Positions 47,101 to 58,200 of a stretch of 64,000 nt of DNA are shown here, piece after piece. Numbering within the stretch: position 1 is the stretch's first letter; each line of letters opens with the position of its first letter. A program made the position numbers and the translations under genes. The stretch covers positions 373,501 to 437,500 of the forward strand of contig JAJNNQ010000143.1 in the NCBI GenBank assembly GCA_027886175.1, written 5' to 3'. Origin of the DNA: Phylloscopus collybita (lineage: Eukaryota > Chordata > Aves > Passeriformes > Phylloscopidae). Under the pieces are notes generated by a model, which saw nothing but the letters and a program-made list of their open reading frames with translations, was not told the origin of the DNA and made no database searches.

Positions 47101-50100
47101 AAAACTCCAGCCCTGTGCATCCCACTCCTGGGGGTTCCTGTCTCCACGGTGATGTACTCAGCACCAGCAGTGCTGGGGGGGACATGTCAGCCCCTGCAGT
47201 GCCCCCCTGATTGTCCCCTCCTTGCAGCTACAAGGGGCTGGTGGCCGAGGCGCTGCGACAGCTGGTGGGGGAGGAATGCTACCGGCAGGACGAGGTGCTG
47301 CCCCCTGGGTACTGCACAGGTAACACCCCGGGCTGTGGGGAGAGGGCTGCCAGCTGGGACCTGGGGGCTGAGGGTGGGAGGTCATTTGGGCCAGAAGGAG
47401 CTCAGGCTGCTTTGTCACTGCCTTCCTGTGACCCTGCCTTTGGGACAAAGCTCCCTGAGCCCTCCCACTGCAGAAAGGGGGCCTTCCCCATCGCCTCTGT
47501 TTGTTGGCTCAGAGTCCCAGCTGGGGCACGGAGCTGCCAAGCCCGTGTCCCATCGGTTGCTGATCCTGTTCTCTCTCCTGCAGACTTCCTGCTGTGGATC
47601 AACCGCTCAGGCACGGTGCTGCCTCTCTCCCGCGTCCCGGCAGCTTCCCGGGCGCCCCCGGCCGTGTCCCCCGTGGCCGTGTCCCTGCGCTCCAGCGTCC
47701 TGGCGCTCACCTCGGAGCTGCAGGACTTTGCCCCGTTCGCTCCGGAGACGCCCAGCAGCCCCCCGGGCCCCCGGGAGAGCGGCCGGGCCGGGCGGTTCCT
47801 GCCGGCGCTCTGCCCGGCCCCGGGGGGGCCCTGCTTCCAGCCCCCCTCGGACTATTACTGCGGGCTGAGCAAGGAGCCCTCCCTGGGCAGCCCGGGCAGC
47901 TCCACGCTCAGCAGCCCCTCCGAGCCCCTCTCGGCGCCGCCGCCCGGCACCCCCGACTGCTCCCCCCGCGCCTCCGCCGCCTCGCTCTTCCAGTTCCCCA
48001 TCGGCAAAATCCTGGAGGAGGAGGAGGAGGCCGCCGGCTGCCCCGGCCAGGAGCGTGGCTGCTTCCAGGGGGAGCAGGCCCAGGAGGCAGCCGAGGAGCG
48101 GAGCCCCCCGGGCAGCGAGGACAGCGGCCCCCCGCCCTCGCCGTGCCGGCCCAGCCCCAAGCAGAGGCCGGGCGAAGGGCTGCAGGGTGCCGAGGAGATC
48201 CAGAGGTACGGAGCAGGGACACGTCCCCAGGCTGTCCCTGGGCCCTTCCGGCAGGGCAGCCACCCTGGCACTGCCCGGGGCTCCTGCTCGCTGAGACGCT
48301 CAGCCCTGGCCCCTCCCTGCCCGGTGCCACGGGGCACCCACAGGCCCACGTCCCCGCTGCCCTGGGGTGCTGGATACAGCTGTCCCTGCCACCAGCAGGG
48401 CCTGCCTCGTTTGGGGTGCTGGGGAGCGGGGTCCATGGGGTGGGGTGATGCTGTGGCCTGGGTGACACTGCTGTCCCCTGTGCAGGGTGGTGCTGTCGGT
48501 CAATGACAAGTGGCACTACTGCCAGAACTCCGACATCCTGGTGGGCTCCCGGGCCATGAGGGACCGGCACCTGCGGCTGCTGGGATACTGTCTGGTGCAG
48601 GTGAGTGGGCTGCCCCCACCTCCTCAGGGCCGGGGGGCACGGGGGGTGATGGGCTGTGGGCTGGCAGCTGGCATCCCCCTGGCAGGATGGGCCCGGACCT
48701 GGCATCCCCAGTGTAAACAGCCCTGTCCCTGTGAGAGGAAGCAGGGATGACTCATCCTCATGTCTCCTTGCCCTCCCCCACCCCACGCAGGACTTTTTCC
48801 ATGCAGCTGGTGGCTGACACCAGCCCTGATGGAAAGCAGAGACAAGGGACAGTCTGTCCTATGAGCTGAGACCCAACCTGAGCGAGGGGAAGGGGAAGGG
48901 GAGGGTGTTCAGGCCAGGCTGCCAGACACAGCCACAGTGGTGGCATCGGGTGTGGGGCCTCAGGGTGAAATTGGGTGGGGGGGACACAGATGGGTGCACA
49001 TGTGGTGACCTGTGATCTCCTGTGCCAAGGGGGCAGGAGGGAGGTTGGTTCACCTGCACCAGAGCCCTGCCTGCCCTGCTTCCAGCCTCAGCTGTTCCCT
49101 GCCCACTGCTGGGACTGGAAGAGCCCTCGGGTCTGCAGCTCCTTTGGCAAACTCCAGGTGTTGGTTTGGTTCTGCAGCTCCCACATGCTTGTTTGTGGGT
49201 GGTTTTAGCCTGAGGACGAGTCTTTCTGAGGAAAATGGCACTGGAAATGAGCCCTCAGTCCTGTTCACTCCTGCACTTCAGAGAGGACCAGGATTACAGC
49301 AGTGCTTGCACTGTGCCATCCCACAGCCATTCCCAAACTGTCTGAGCCCCTGCTGCTGCCAGGCCGTGCCAGCCAAAGCTCCTCTTCATTCTGGAGCTCA
49401 GCAGCCCAGAGCCCCGTGTTTGTGCAGAGCTCCAGAGTCCTGTGACTGCTGAGGAATCACCTGGGAGCTGCCCAGCAGTGTGGCTGGGCTGGGAGCAGGG
49501 CCAGCTCTCCCTTGAGCTGCTGTTTGGGCTGGCCTGGCCAGGGCTCTCTGTGTCCCTCCTGCAGAAGGCACAGCAGGGACCTTAAAGCCCATCCAGTGCC
49601 ACCCCTGCCATGGCAGGGACACCTCCCACTGTCCCAGGCTGCTCCAAGCCCCATCCAACCTGGCCTTGAACATTTCCAGGGATCCAGGGGCAGCCACAGC
49701 TGCTCTGGGCACCCTGTGCCAGGGCCTGCCCACCCTCCCAGCCAGGAATTCCATCCCAGTATCCCATCTATCCCTGCCCTCTTGCACTGGGAAGCCATTC
49801 CCTGTTGTTTTGTCCCTCCAGGCTCTTGACCTAAGTCCCTTTCCACCTCTGTTGGACCCTTTTAGGCACTGGAAGGGGCTCTAAAAGGTCTCCCCAGAGC
49901 CTTCTCTTTCCAGGTGAACACCCCCAGCTCTCACCTGTGGCTTGAGGGGCTCCAGCCCTCAGAACCTTTATTGCTCCCCTGCCTTGCCAGTGGCTGGAGA
50001 ATGGGTCCCAGTGCCCCCCAGTCCTGCTCTGAGTGCTGGGGGTGCCCTCAGGGCTGTCAGAGTTTCCAGCCCCCCAATACCCTGTCACCTTTCATGGAGG

Positions 50101-51265
50101 GCACTGACAGGGGCTGGAGGGTGGGGTGAGGCTTGAGATTCCTCCCTTTGTGTGCCTGCATCACCTGCCCAGGGCTGAGCTCAGGCTGGACGAGCCTGGA
50201 GCTGGGCCTTGTCTACACTTCCCATGCCATTGTCCACACTTGTGTCCATGCCCACACTTGTGTCCATGCCCGCTTGTGTCCATCCCCACACTTGTGTCCA
50301 TCCCCACTTGTGTCCATCCCCACTTGTGTCCCTCCCCACACTTGTGTCCATGCCCACTTGTGTCCATCCCCACACTTGTGTCCATCCCCACTTGTGTCCA
50401 TCCCCACACTTGTGTCCATGCCCACTTGTGTCCATCCCCACACTTGTGTCCATCCCCACTTGTGTCCATCCCCACACTTGTGTCCATCCCCACTTGTGTC
50501 CATCCCCACACTTGTGTCCATGCCCACTTGTGTCCATCCCCACACTTGTGTCCATCCCCACACTTGTGTCCATCCCCACACTTGTGTCCATCCCCACTTG
50601 TGTCCATCCCCACACTTGTGTCCATGCCCACTTGTGTCCATCCCCACACTTGTGTCCATCCCCACGCTTGTGTCCATCCCCACACTTGTGTCCATCCCCA
50701 CACTTGTGTCCATGCCCACACTTGTGTCCATCCCCACACTTGTGTCCATCCCCACACTTGTGTCCATCCCCACTTGTGTCCATCCCCACACTTGTGTCCA
50801 TCCCCACACTTGTGTCCATCCCCACACTTGTGTCCATCCCCACGCTTGTGTCCATCCCCACTTGTGTCCATCCCCACTTGTGTCCATCCCCACACTTGTG
50901 TCCATCCCCACACTTGTGTCCATCCCCACACTTGTGTCCATCCCCACACTTGTGTCCATCCCCACACTTGTGTCCATCCCCACACTTGTTTCCATCCCCA
51001 CGCTTGTTTCCATCCCCGTGGCAGGAACCGCGCTGCCCTCCTCCTCCAGGGAGGGATCTGCGTCCTGGTTCTGCCACCACCTCCGAAGGCTGAAGGGGGC
51101 TGGGGGCTGGAGGTGCTGGGGGTGCAGGTGGGGCAGACATGCTGCCCCCGCTGTGACACCGTCCCTGTCCCCTCACAGCTGCCCTACACGGAGCTGGAGA
51201 AGGTGAGTGGCATCGAGGAGGCCAAGCACTACCTGCGGCAGAAGCTGAGGGAGCTGCGCTTCTGA
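41170..51265 (+). CDS. FASTK: FASTK, Fas-activated serine/threonine kinase family RAP protein
   Basis: Nine coding exons joined in phase: 41,170-41,728; 44,338-44,808; 45,432-45,580; 45,798-46,014; 46,127-46,286; 47,228-47,319; 47,584-48,205; 48,486-48,600; 51,179-51,265 (TGA). They give 823 codons. FASTK-family proteins bind and process mitochondrial RNA; the kinase claim of the name is doubtful. Residues 1-30 are Arg-rich with almost no acids (LRALTRAGPRGPAARERR), like a mitochondrial presequence; a second in-frame ATG at 41,260 would skip it. FAST repeats follow (VGEVLRWVTQNPGKV; FDNFSIVNCLYAAAALG; ISMVF-type helix SMVFSSVMRLHPSS; ATVNILMSMFQLSHFPQTVL; YALIVRRYLSLLDAAVELEF). Exon 7 (about 207 codons) is mostly a Pro/Ser-rich linker with an acidic run. 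The C-terminal RAP domain is RVVLSVNDKWHYCQNSDILV to YLRQKLREL. Human FASTK is about 549 residues, so this version is much longer. Confidence 0.92.
42185..42680 (+). mobile_element. CR1 LINE fragment in FASTK intron 1
   Basis: Sense CR1: GAGAGCTGGAGAGGGACTTT, GATGGGAAATTGGGAAGGAA, GGGAGGCGCTGGCACAAGTT, GTGTCCAAGACCAGGCTGGA, CTCTAGTGGAAGGTGTCCCT. The usual final CCATTCTATGATTCTATGA tail is altered (GATCCAACCCAAACAACTGC). Confidence 0.85.
42681..43408. other. FASTK intron 1, unique part
   Basis: GC-rich then mixed sequence without a recognisable exon. A homopolymer-poor, CpG-bearing block at 42,700-42,900 may be an old island remnant. No RNA gene seen. Confidence 0.4.
43410..43560 (+). mobile_element. 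CR1 LINE 3' fragment in FASTK intron 1
   Basis: Sense CR1 end: CCCTGGAAGTTCTCCAGGCC, GGAGTAACCTGGTCCAGTGG, GGCTGGAACTGGGTGGGATT, TAAGGCTCCTTCCAACCC, ending GGGATTCTGTGA. Confidence 0.85.
43797..44320. repeat. 18-bp minisatellite directly before FASTK exon 2
   Basis: About 28 units of GTGCCCAGGATCTGAGC(C/T), with GTGCTCAGG and GGACCTGAG variants, plus 9-bp insertions (CTCTGAGCC) that shift phase but keep multiples of nine. The array ends only about 17 bases before the exon 2 acceptor at 44,337, so the branch point probably lies in or right beside repeat sequence. Confidence 0.95.
46085..46122. repeat. 5-bp microsatellite (GTGCC)n
   Basis: About seven GTGCC units (one CATGCC variant) in the pyrimidine tract region just upstream of the FASTK exon 5 acceptor (CCCGCAG ending 46,126). 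Confidence 0.85.
46412..47010 (-). mobile_element. CR1 LINE copy in FASTK intron 5, apparently split by about 400 bp
   Basis: The 3' end reads in reverse at 46,412-46,470 (TCACAGAATCGTTCGGAATT, GGAAAGGCTCGGAGACCTCA). The expected continuation (CCCAGCACTGCTAAGGCCAC, AAGTGCCACATCCACGTGG, AGGGCTGGGGACTCTCCCCT) appears only from about 46,882. The 46,471-46,880 sequence between is unlike CR1 and may be an insertion or a tandem rearrangement. Confidence 0.6.
49565..49935 (-). mobile_element. CR1 LINE fragment in FASTK intron 8
   Basis: Reverse-oriented CR1: GGGACCTTAAAGCCCATCCA, GCTCCAAGCCCCATCCAACC, TGGCCTTGAACATTTCCAGG, CAGTATCCCATCTATCCCTG, GTCCCTCCAGGCTCTTGACC, CACTGGAAGGGGCTCTAAAA. A longer copy than most; it matches the 25.1-25.5 kb copy in reverse. 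Confidence 0.9.
50212..51020. repeat. 16/18-bp minisatellite in FASTK intron 8, about 46 units
   Basis: Tandem TTGTGTCCATCCCCACAC (18 bp) mixed with a 16-bp form lacking one CA pair, plus TGCCCAC and CACGC variants. It ends about 150 bases before the final exon's acceptor. Six frames stay open through it (200-380 codons) because the unit has no stop; all are artefacts, though one plus frame runs into the true last exon. Confidence 0.95.
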
Positions 51266-51815
51266 GGGACGGATCCGGGGGGTGTGGGGGGCCAGGTGGG
51301 TGTTGCCAGCCCCTTCCCCTGCACAGGGGGATACGGAGCTGCCCCCCATCCCGGGGGGTCAGGGGGATATGGAGGTGCTCCCCATCTCGGGGGGCCGGGC
51401 GGTGGGGCCAGGCCGAGGGTCCCTGCTCCTGCTGTGGGGCTGGGGGAGTGTGAGATTATTTATTGCCGTTCTGGGGGGCCGGGGTGTGACTTGAGGGGGG
51501 CGGGGGGGAGTTACTGGGGAAGGCCCCTCACGGCCCCCCTGCCCCAGCTCTGCCACCTCAGCCCAGTCTGTTGCTGCAGGGCAGGGGCTGAGCCTGGCCC
51601 TGGGGCACTGGGGGCCGTCCCTGTGCCCCCGCACGGCCGCTGGGCCGGGGCGCTGGGCCCGGCCCCTGTGGGGGTCCGGGGGGGCTGCAGGGGATGCAAT
51701 GCAGGGCCGGGAGCGGGTGTGAGCACGGGGCTGTTCCCAGGGCCTGGGCCCCGAGGAGGGGGGTGTTAGGGAAGGGGGGAACTTTCCAATAAAACTGGTG
51801 AAAAGTGTGCAAAGT
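51266..51815 (+). other. FASTK: FASTK 3' UTR (inferred)
   Basis: From the FASTK stop to shortly after AATAAA at 51,788-51,793. G-rich on the plus strand with several GGGG runs (for example 51,490-51,520). It meets the 3' end of SLC4A2 on the other strand. Confidence 0.6.
51788..51793 (+). terminator. FASTK: FASTK poly(A) signal AATAAA
   Basis: AATAAAACTGG followed by a GT-rich element (GGTGAAAAGTGTGC), a standard cleavage arrangement about 520 bases after the stop codon. Confidence 0.75.
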
Positions 51816-51823
51816 CCGGTCTC

Positions 51824-51964
51824 TTTATTAATCGAAGGCAGCGGGGGGGCCCCAGCCCCCGCCCCGGTAGCCCCCCAGGGACTGCCCGGAGCAGCCGTCC
51901 CTTGGCAGGGAGGTCCCCCAGCACCTCTGCCCTGAGCCCTGTGCTCGGAATAAAGCTGTTTATT
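51824..51964 (-). terminator. SLC4A2: SLC4A2 poly(A) signals, two candidates
   Basis: On the minus strand AATAAA occurs at 51,964-51,959 and again at 51,829-51,824 (both seen as TTTATT on plus). The distal one lies about 30 bases past the FASTK signal, so the two convergent transcripts would end within or over each other's UTR. A plus-strand AATAAA at 51,949-51,954 could be a second FASTK site. Confidence 0.6.
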
Positions 51965-52237
51965 GCCTTGGAATTGCCTGTTCCATAAACCCCGGGGGGC
52001 TCAGCTGGTGCCCGAGCGTCGGGCGGGAGCCGAGGGGCTGCTGGGGGGGCCGGGGGCTCTGTCCCGGGGCGTGGGCAGCAGGTGTCCGAGGGGCTGTGCC
52101 GCGGGGCTGAGCCTGGGGCCGGCTCTCTTTGGCAGGGACCCTCCGAGGGGGGCCCGGGGAGCGCAGGGCCCCCGTCCCGCCGGGCACGGCCGCACCGCCG
52201 CGGGCTCGGGCCGTGCCCACCGAGCCAGCCGCGAGCA

Positions 52238-55200
52238 TCACACCGGCATCGGCATCTCGTTGTACTCGTCCACACCTTCCCGCTCGTCCAGGATGGGCTC
52301 GGCCTCGGCTGCGTCCAGCTGCGGGACACGGCGGCTGAGGGGCAGCGAGGGCCCCCCGGCCCCGCCGGCCCCGGCAGCCCGCAGCCCCCGCCGCCCCCGG
52401 GCACGGGAGACACTTACACACTTCATTTCCCGGTCGGTGAAGATGCGGCTGAGCAGGCACATGCGGAGTGGCACCGTGAGGATGAGGATGAAGGGGAAGG
52501 CGAGGGAGGCCACAGTGGACATGACGGCCCAGAGCACGGCCAGGCAGGCCAGCTGCAGCCCGGTGAACAGGTGCATGCGCAGCGTGCGCACCTGGGCACA
52601 GACAGGTGTCAGTTCCTGTGCCCCCTCCCACCGCGGGCACAGCTTGGCCCAGGGGTACCCGCACCCCCCGGCACGGCCCCCCAGCCCCGCCGGGGTCCCT
52701 CCTCTGTCCTCCTCTGCCCCCCTAAAGAAGGCTGTGCCCCAGCCTGCCCTGCAGACAGTGCTCCCACGCAAGGGTAGCCCAACCTGGCTGCTGTCCCGGA
52801 CAAGGGTGCTGCCCCTCAGGATCCCCAGCCCCCTCCCCACCTTTTTGACATAGGTGACATCAGGGTGGTGCTTGGGGGGCATCAGCAGCAGCTGCAGGCG
52901 CTCGTAGAACTGGATGCCGTTGAGGGAGGTGACGCCCATGTAGAGGAAGATGCCGAAGAGCACGGCCAGGGGGATCTGCCGCAGCAGGTCCCCGATGACA
53001 ATGGACAGCCCTGGGCAGAGCAGTGTCAGCCTGGGGAGGGGGCTCAGCACAGCCCTCCAGCCCCACTGCCCCCTGCCCACTTAATGCCCTCACATGGGCA
53101 GGGCCCCACATGCCTGTGTCCGCTGGGGACAGGATGGCCACACCAATTTGGCAGGGCCCAGGGCACCCCAGCTCCATTCCCCACACTGCCCCTCCCCACG
53201 CAGCCCCCCCACGGCTCCCCAGACCCCCTCCCCACGCTGCCCCCTCCCCACTGCACTGCAGACCCCCCCCAGGTCCCGAGGGCCAGACCTACCGACAAGC
53301 ACGGCCACCAGCAGCCCGGTGACCCTCTGCTCCTTCACCTCCTGGATCTTGGGCTTGTCCCCGGGTGCCACGGCCTTGCTCATGACGGTGAGGGCGTTGG
53401 CGTGGGTCACCGAGCGCACGGTGGCTGCGGCCAGCCAGGGCAACCCGAAGAGCGCGAAGAAGCCGCCCATGGCCACGATGAGCAGCAGGTCCAGGTGGAA
53501 CCCGGAGCCCTTCTGCAGCATCCGCTCCTTCTTGCTGATGATCAGCCTGGGCGCCAGGGCAGGTGGTTGGCACAGCACAGGCTCCCCCTCGCCCCACCAG
53601 TGCCCCCCGCCCGGCCCCGCTGCACTCACGTGGTGATCTGGGTCTCCATGAAGATGAGGATGAAGACGAGGATGGCGGGGAGGCCGCTGGCCACCATCAT
53701 CCACACAGGGAAGGCACTCTGCACACCCAGGGGGTTGATCACCCAGCCCCGCTTGTCTGGGGCTGTCACTGAGAACCCACTGGGCACACTCAGCTTCTGC
53801 AGGGGGTGGGGGAGACAAATGCTGAGAGGGCACAGGCTGCGCCCCATGGAGTGAAGGGGCCATGGAGGCACCATGACCCACAGAAGCCAGACTCAGAGAG
53901 AGAGGGAAGGTCAGATACTGGGAGCCAGAGGTGGCCAAGCACATGCAGCCATGCTGGGGACAGATGGAGCTGCTGACCCACGGCCAGGACAGCGGGACGG
54001 GGCACAGGAACCCCTCAGAGGGTGTGGGGTTAGGTGTCCTGCCCGGCCCGTGGATGGGTGGCTGCTCACCTGTGTGTAGGTGTCCTGGATGCTGTAGTCC
54101 ACCAGCACCATCACCAGGATGGCGATGGGCACCCCAAAGTCCCCGATGAGCCTCCGGATCTGGGGGAACACCAGTGCCAGCCTGGCCACAGCCCCCCTGG
54201 CTCACCCCAGCCCCCTGGGCTCGTCCCAGCCCCACGGCCCCCAAGCTCACCCCAGCCCCCTGGGCTCGTCCCAGCCCCACGGCCCCCAAGCTCACCCCAG
54301 CCCCATGGCCCCCAAGATCACCCCAGCCCCCTGGGCTCGTCCCAGCCCCACGGCCCCCAAGCTCACCCCAGCCCCACGGCCGCACGGCCATCCCCACGCA
54401 CCCGTCCGGGGAAGAAGCGGCTGTTCTTGAACTTGCGCAGGAAGAAGGCGATGAAGAAGGTGCCAGCCATGAGCACGAGCGAGAGCAGCGCCGTGTTGGG
54501 CTGCCCCGTGACCTTGGTGGCACCGCGGGCAGCCGGGCTGGTGGCCGGGGCAGTGGTGTTGGCCACGGCGGCGCTGCCGTTGCCCCAGGCCTCGGCCGAG
54601 CTGTTGGCGCTCAGGCAGCCGTGCAGCGGGTGCTCTTGGAAGATCTGGAGCAGGAGGATGGGATGTTCAGCCCCGTCCTGCCTGGCCCTGCTGCGGCCCC
54701 CTCGGCCCATCCCCTGCGGCTCACCTTGGCCAGCTTGGAAAAGGTCTCATAGATGAAGATGAGGGAGATGAGAAAGGCGAAGATCTCCTGGGTGAAGCGG
54801 GAGACGAAACGCACCAGGAAGCTGCCCTCAAAGGCCACCATGACCAGCACGATGAGGATGAGCCAAAAGCCGATCCAGACACGCCCCACCAGGTACTCCA
54901 GCTCATTGGACGTGCAGAACTGCCCAGCCGTGCAGACAGACGGATGGACAGATGGGTGTCAGGATGCTCGCAGGGCTGGACAGAGCCCCGGGCAGGGGGG
55001 CAGAGCCCTGGCAGGAGGGCTGTGGGGATGGCTGCCCCGGGCAGTGGGGCCGGGACGGGGGCGTCTCCCCCAGCCCCCAGGGCAGACCCTCACCGTGAAG
55101 AAGGCTTCCTCAAAGACGAGCAGCGGCCCCGAGAAGCCGATGACGAGCAGGGGCTGAGCCCCCAGCAGGCAGAAGAGGACGCCCTGCAGCGACGTGGAGA

Positions 55201-58200
55201 TGATCAGCTCCGACACCCCGATCAGGTCCTGCGTCTTCTCCCCTGCGGCAGGACAGGCTCAGCACAGCCTCGGGACGGGCCCCTCGGCGTCACGGCCCTG
55301 CCCCGCGGCACAGCCAGCGGGCAGCGCCTGCAGCCCCCGCGCCCGCAGCCCCCCCGCTCACCCAGCAGCCCCCCGAAGGTGATGGCAGGCGACAGCGCAG
55401 CGAAGTAGATGAAGATGACGGCGGCGATGCACTGGGGGTCCAGCGCGTCGCGGAAGTCGCTCAGGTACTGGGGGTACCTCCGCCGCACGTCCCGGATCAG
55501 CCCCCCGAAGGGGCGGCCTGTGCGCCTCAGGGGGTCGTCGTCCTCTTCGGCCTCGTCCTCCACCACCTTCAGCTTCAGCAGCGCTGGGGGCGGGCGGATG
55601 CACGGACAGTGAGACCCCGACAGCCGGGACAGCCCCCCAAACCCCGCCCCGGCCCCAGCCCTGCCCCCGGCACCTTTCTCCTCTGGGGACTTGGGCTCCA
55701 GCAGCAGCCTCCGCTCCTGCTCCATCCTCTTCTTCAGCATCTCGCGCTGGAAGTGGGCGACGCTGCGCAGCAGCTCCTCGCCCTGCACCTCGGACGGCGG
55801 CAGCACCACGCTGCAGTCCAGGAACTCGTTGATGGCGTTCAGAAGGTCGTGACGGTCGTCAGCCAGGTACGCGGCCTCGTGGAATTGCTGTGGGGCAATG
55901 GCAGGGTCAGTGCCCACGCCACAGCTCTGTGGTGTCCTGAGAGCCCAGCCCCAAGCCCATGGCCTCAGGATGGCCCTGGTCCTGGCACGGCCCTGAGCCC
56001 CCAACCCTGGCAGAGCCCTGGCCCCCACCCCAGTATGGCCATGAGACCCCAACATGGAAAGGCCCAACTGGCACCTGGCATGGCCCCAAGCCCCCCAGCC
56101 CCGACAGGACTCCAAGCCCTGGCACTTCTCTGAGACCCCAGCACTGGCATAATCTGAGCCCTCCATCCCATCTGAGTCCTGAGCTTCTGGCCCCATCACA
56201 GCCCCAAACCCCCAATCCAGTGGTGTCTCAAGACCGTAGTCCCAGCAGGACCCTGAACCCCCAGCCCTGGCACAACTCTGAGCTCCCTGCCCAGCACAGC
56301 CTCAAGCCCCCACCCCAGCAGAGCCTGGAACCCCCATCCTGGTACAGCCCCAAACCCCCAGCCTGGCACAGCCCCAAACCCCCCGCCTGGTACAGCCCCA
56401 AACCCCCATCCTGGCACAGCCCCAAACCCCCAGCCTGGCACAGCCCCAAACCCCCATCCTGGCACAGCCCCAAACCCCCAGCCTGGTACAGCCCCAAACC
56501 CCCAGCCTGGCACAGCCCCAAACCCCCAGCCTGGTACAGCCCCAAACCCCCATCCTGGTACAGCCCCAAACCCCCAGCCTGGCACAGCCCCAAACCCCCA
56601 GCCTGGTACAGCCCCAAACCCCCCGCCTGGCACAGCCCCAAACCCCCAGCCTGGCACAGCCCCAAACCCCCAGCCTGGTACAGCCTGTGCCCTCCACCCC
56701 GGCAGGACCCCAGTGCCCTGGGCACGGACCTTGTCGGACATGAGGGTGGAGATGGAGCGCCCGATCTCGTGATAGTCCATGTGGGTGCTGCTGGGGCCCA
56801 GCAGCACGAAGAGGAATCGCACAGGCACGGGCACCTCCAGCACGGCGTCCAGCTCCACTGCCTCCTGCAGCCGCACAAAGGCCATGGTGGGCTGGTCCAG
56901 GAACTCCACACAGCCTGGGGGGCACCAGGGGCACGGGGGTCACCAGGGTGCCCGGTGTGCGGCCCCCACACCCCTGGCCTGCCCACCCCTCCATACCCAC
57001 GAGCACCACGGTGGCCTCGGCATTGTCCGGGATCTTCTCCAGCAGCTTCAGCTCGTGCTTGGACTTGGAGCGAGTGATGCCGGCCGGGGGCGTGGGAGTG
57101 ACCACCTCCCTCTGTGGGGACAGAGAGGGGGACGGGGGTCAGGGCCCCTCCCCGGGGCACGGGCAGGGCTGGGGGGGCCCTGCACCCACCTCCCGCTCCA
57201 CGTCGACGCGCGTCTCGTGCTCGCCGGCGTGGCCGGCTATGAGGGGCTCGGTGACGGCCGGCTCGCCGCCCTCGGCCACGTGGTTGGTGCTGTGGTGGTG
57301 CACCAGCAGGGAGCCCAGGCTGCCCGCTGAGATGTTCCGCGGGAAGGAGAACTCCTTCTCGTCGCTGGGGTGGCTGCAGGACAGGGCCAGGGCTGTCCGT
57401 GGTGGCCCAGTGGCACAGCCATTGCCAGGATCCCAGGGACAGCATCGGCCCCGCAGCTCAGGGAGCAGAGCCCAGGGGACAGGGGCTGTGTTGGTGCCCC
57501 CCGTGCCCACCTGTGCTTCAGCAGCAGCGCCCGCAGCACGTTGGCACGGTCCTCGGCCCGGATCTGGTCCGTGATGACCATCTGCTCCACCACCTGGTGA
57601 GCCACCCCCGGCAGCGTCTTCTGGTCCAGGTCCAGGAGCACGGCCCCTGGACAACGGAGGTGGGGCTGAGGCCAGCAGGGGCAGGACCCCGCCCCACCAC
57701 GGGCCCCACAGGGTGGTCTCCGCCTCCCTACCGTGGGCCAGGGTCTTGCGGAGCTCCAGGAGGCTGCGGAAGGACAGGGAGGCCACATGCGGCTTGCCCC
57801 AGCGGTCTGTCTCCTCCTCCACGTCCTCCTCAAACTTGATCCAGCGCGCCGTCTCCTTCCACTGCAGCTCCTGGTTCTTGTCCACCACCAGCTCGTTCAG
57901 CTCCACGAACACCTGCAGCACAGCCGGGTCAGTGCTGGATCCCCCGGGGCCCCCCGTCCCTGCCCGTCCCGGCCCCGGGAGCCCGCACCTCGTGGGGCTG
58001 CCGGTCGTGCTTGCGCTGCCGCGTGCTGGGCTCCCGGTGGCCCTTGCTGACGTGCACCATCTGCGCCTTGGCGCTCTTCCGCACCAGGTGCCGCCGCACG
58101 CCCGGCACGTCCTCGAAGCGGTGACCTGAGGGGGACAGCAAGGGCGGGGGTGGCCAATCCGTGGGGCCCTGCACCCCAAACCCCAGCACGGGGACACTGA

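Noticed and set aside
50126..51265. 379-codon frame of HPHTCV repeats joined to the FASTK C-terminus
   Set aside because: The repeat is intronic; a clear acceptor (CCTCACAG ending 51,178) and phase place only 51,179-51,265 in the coding sequence.
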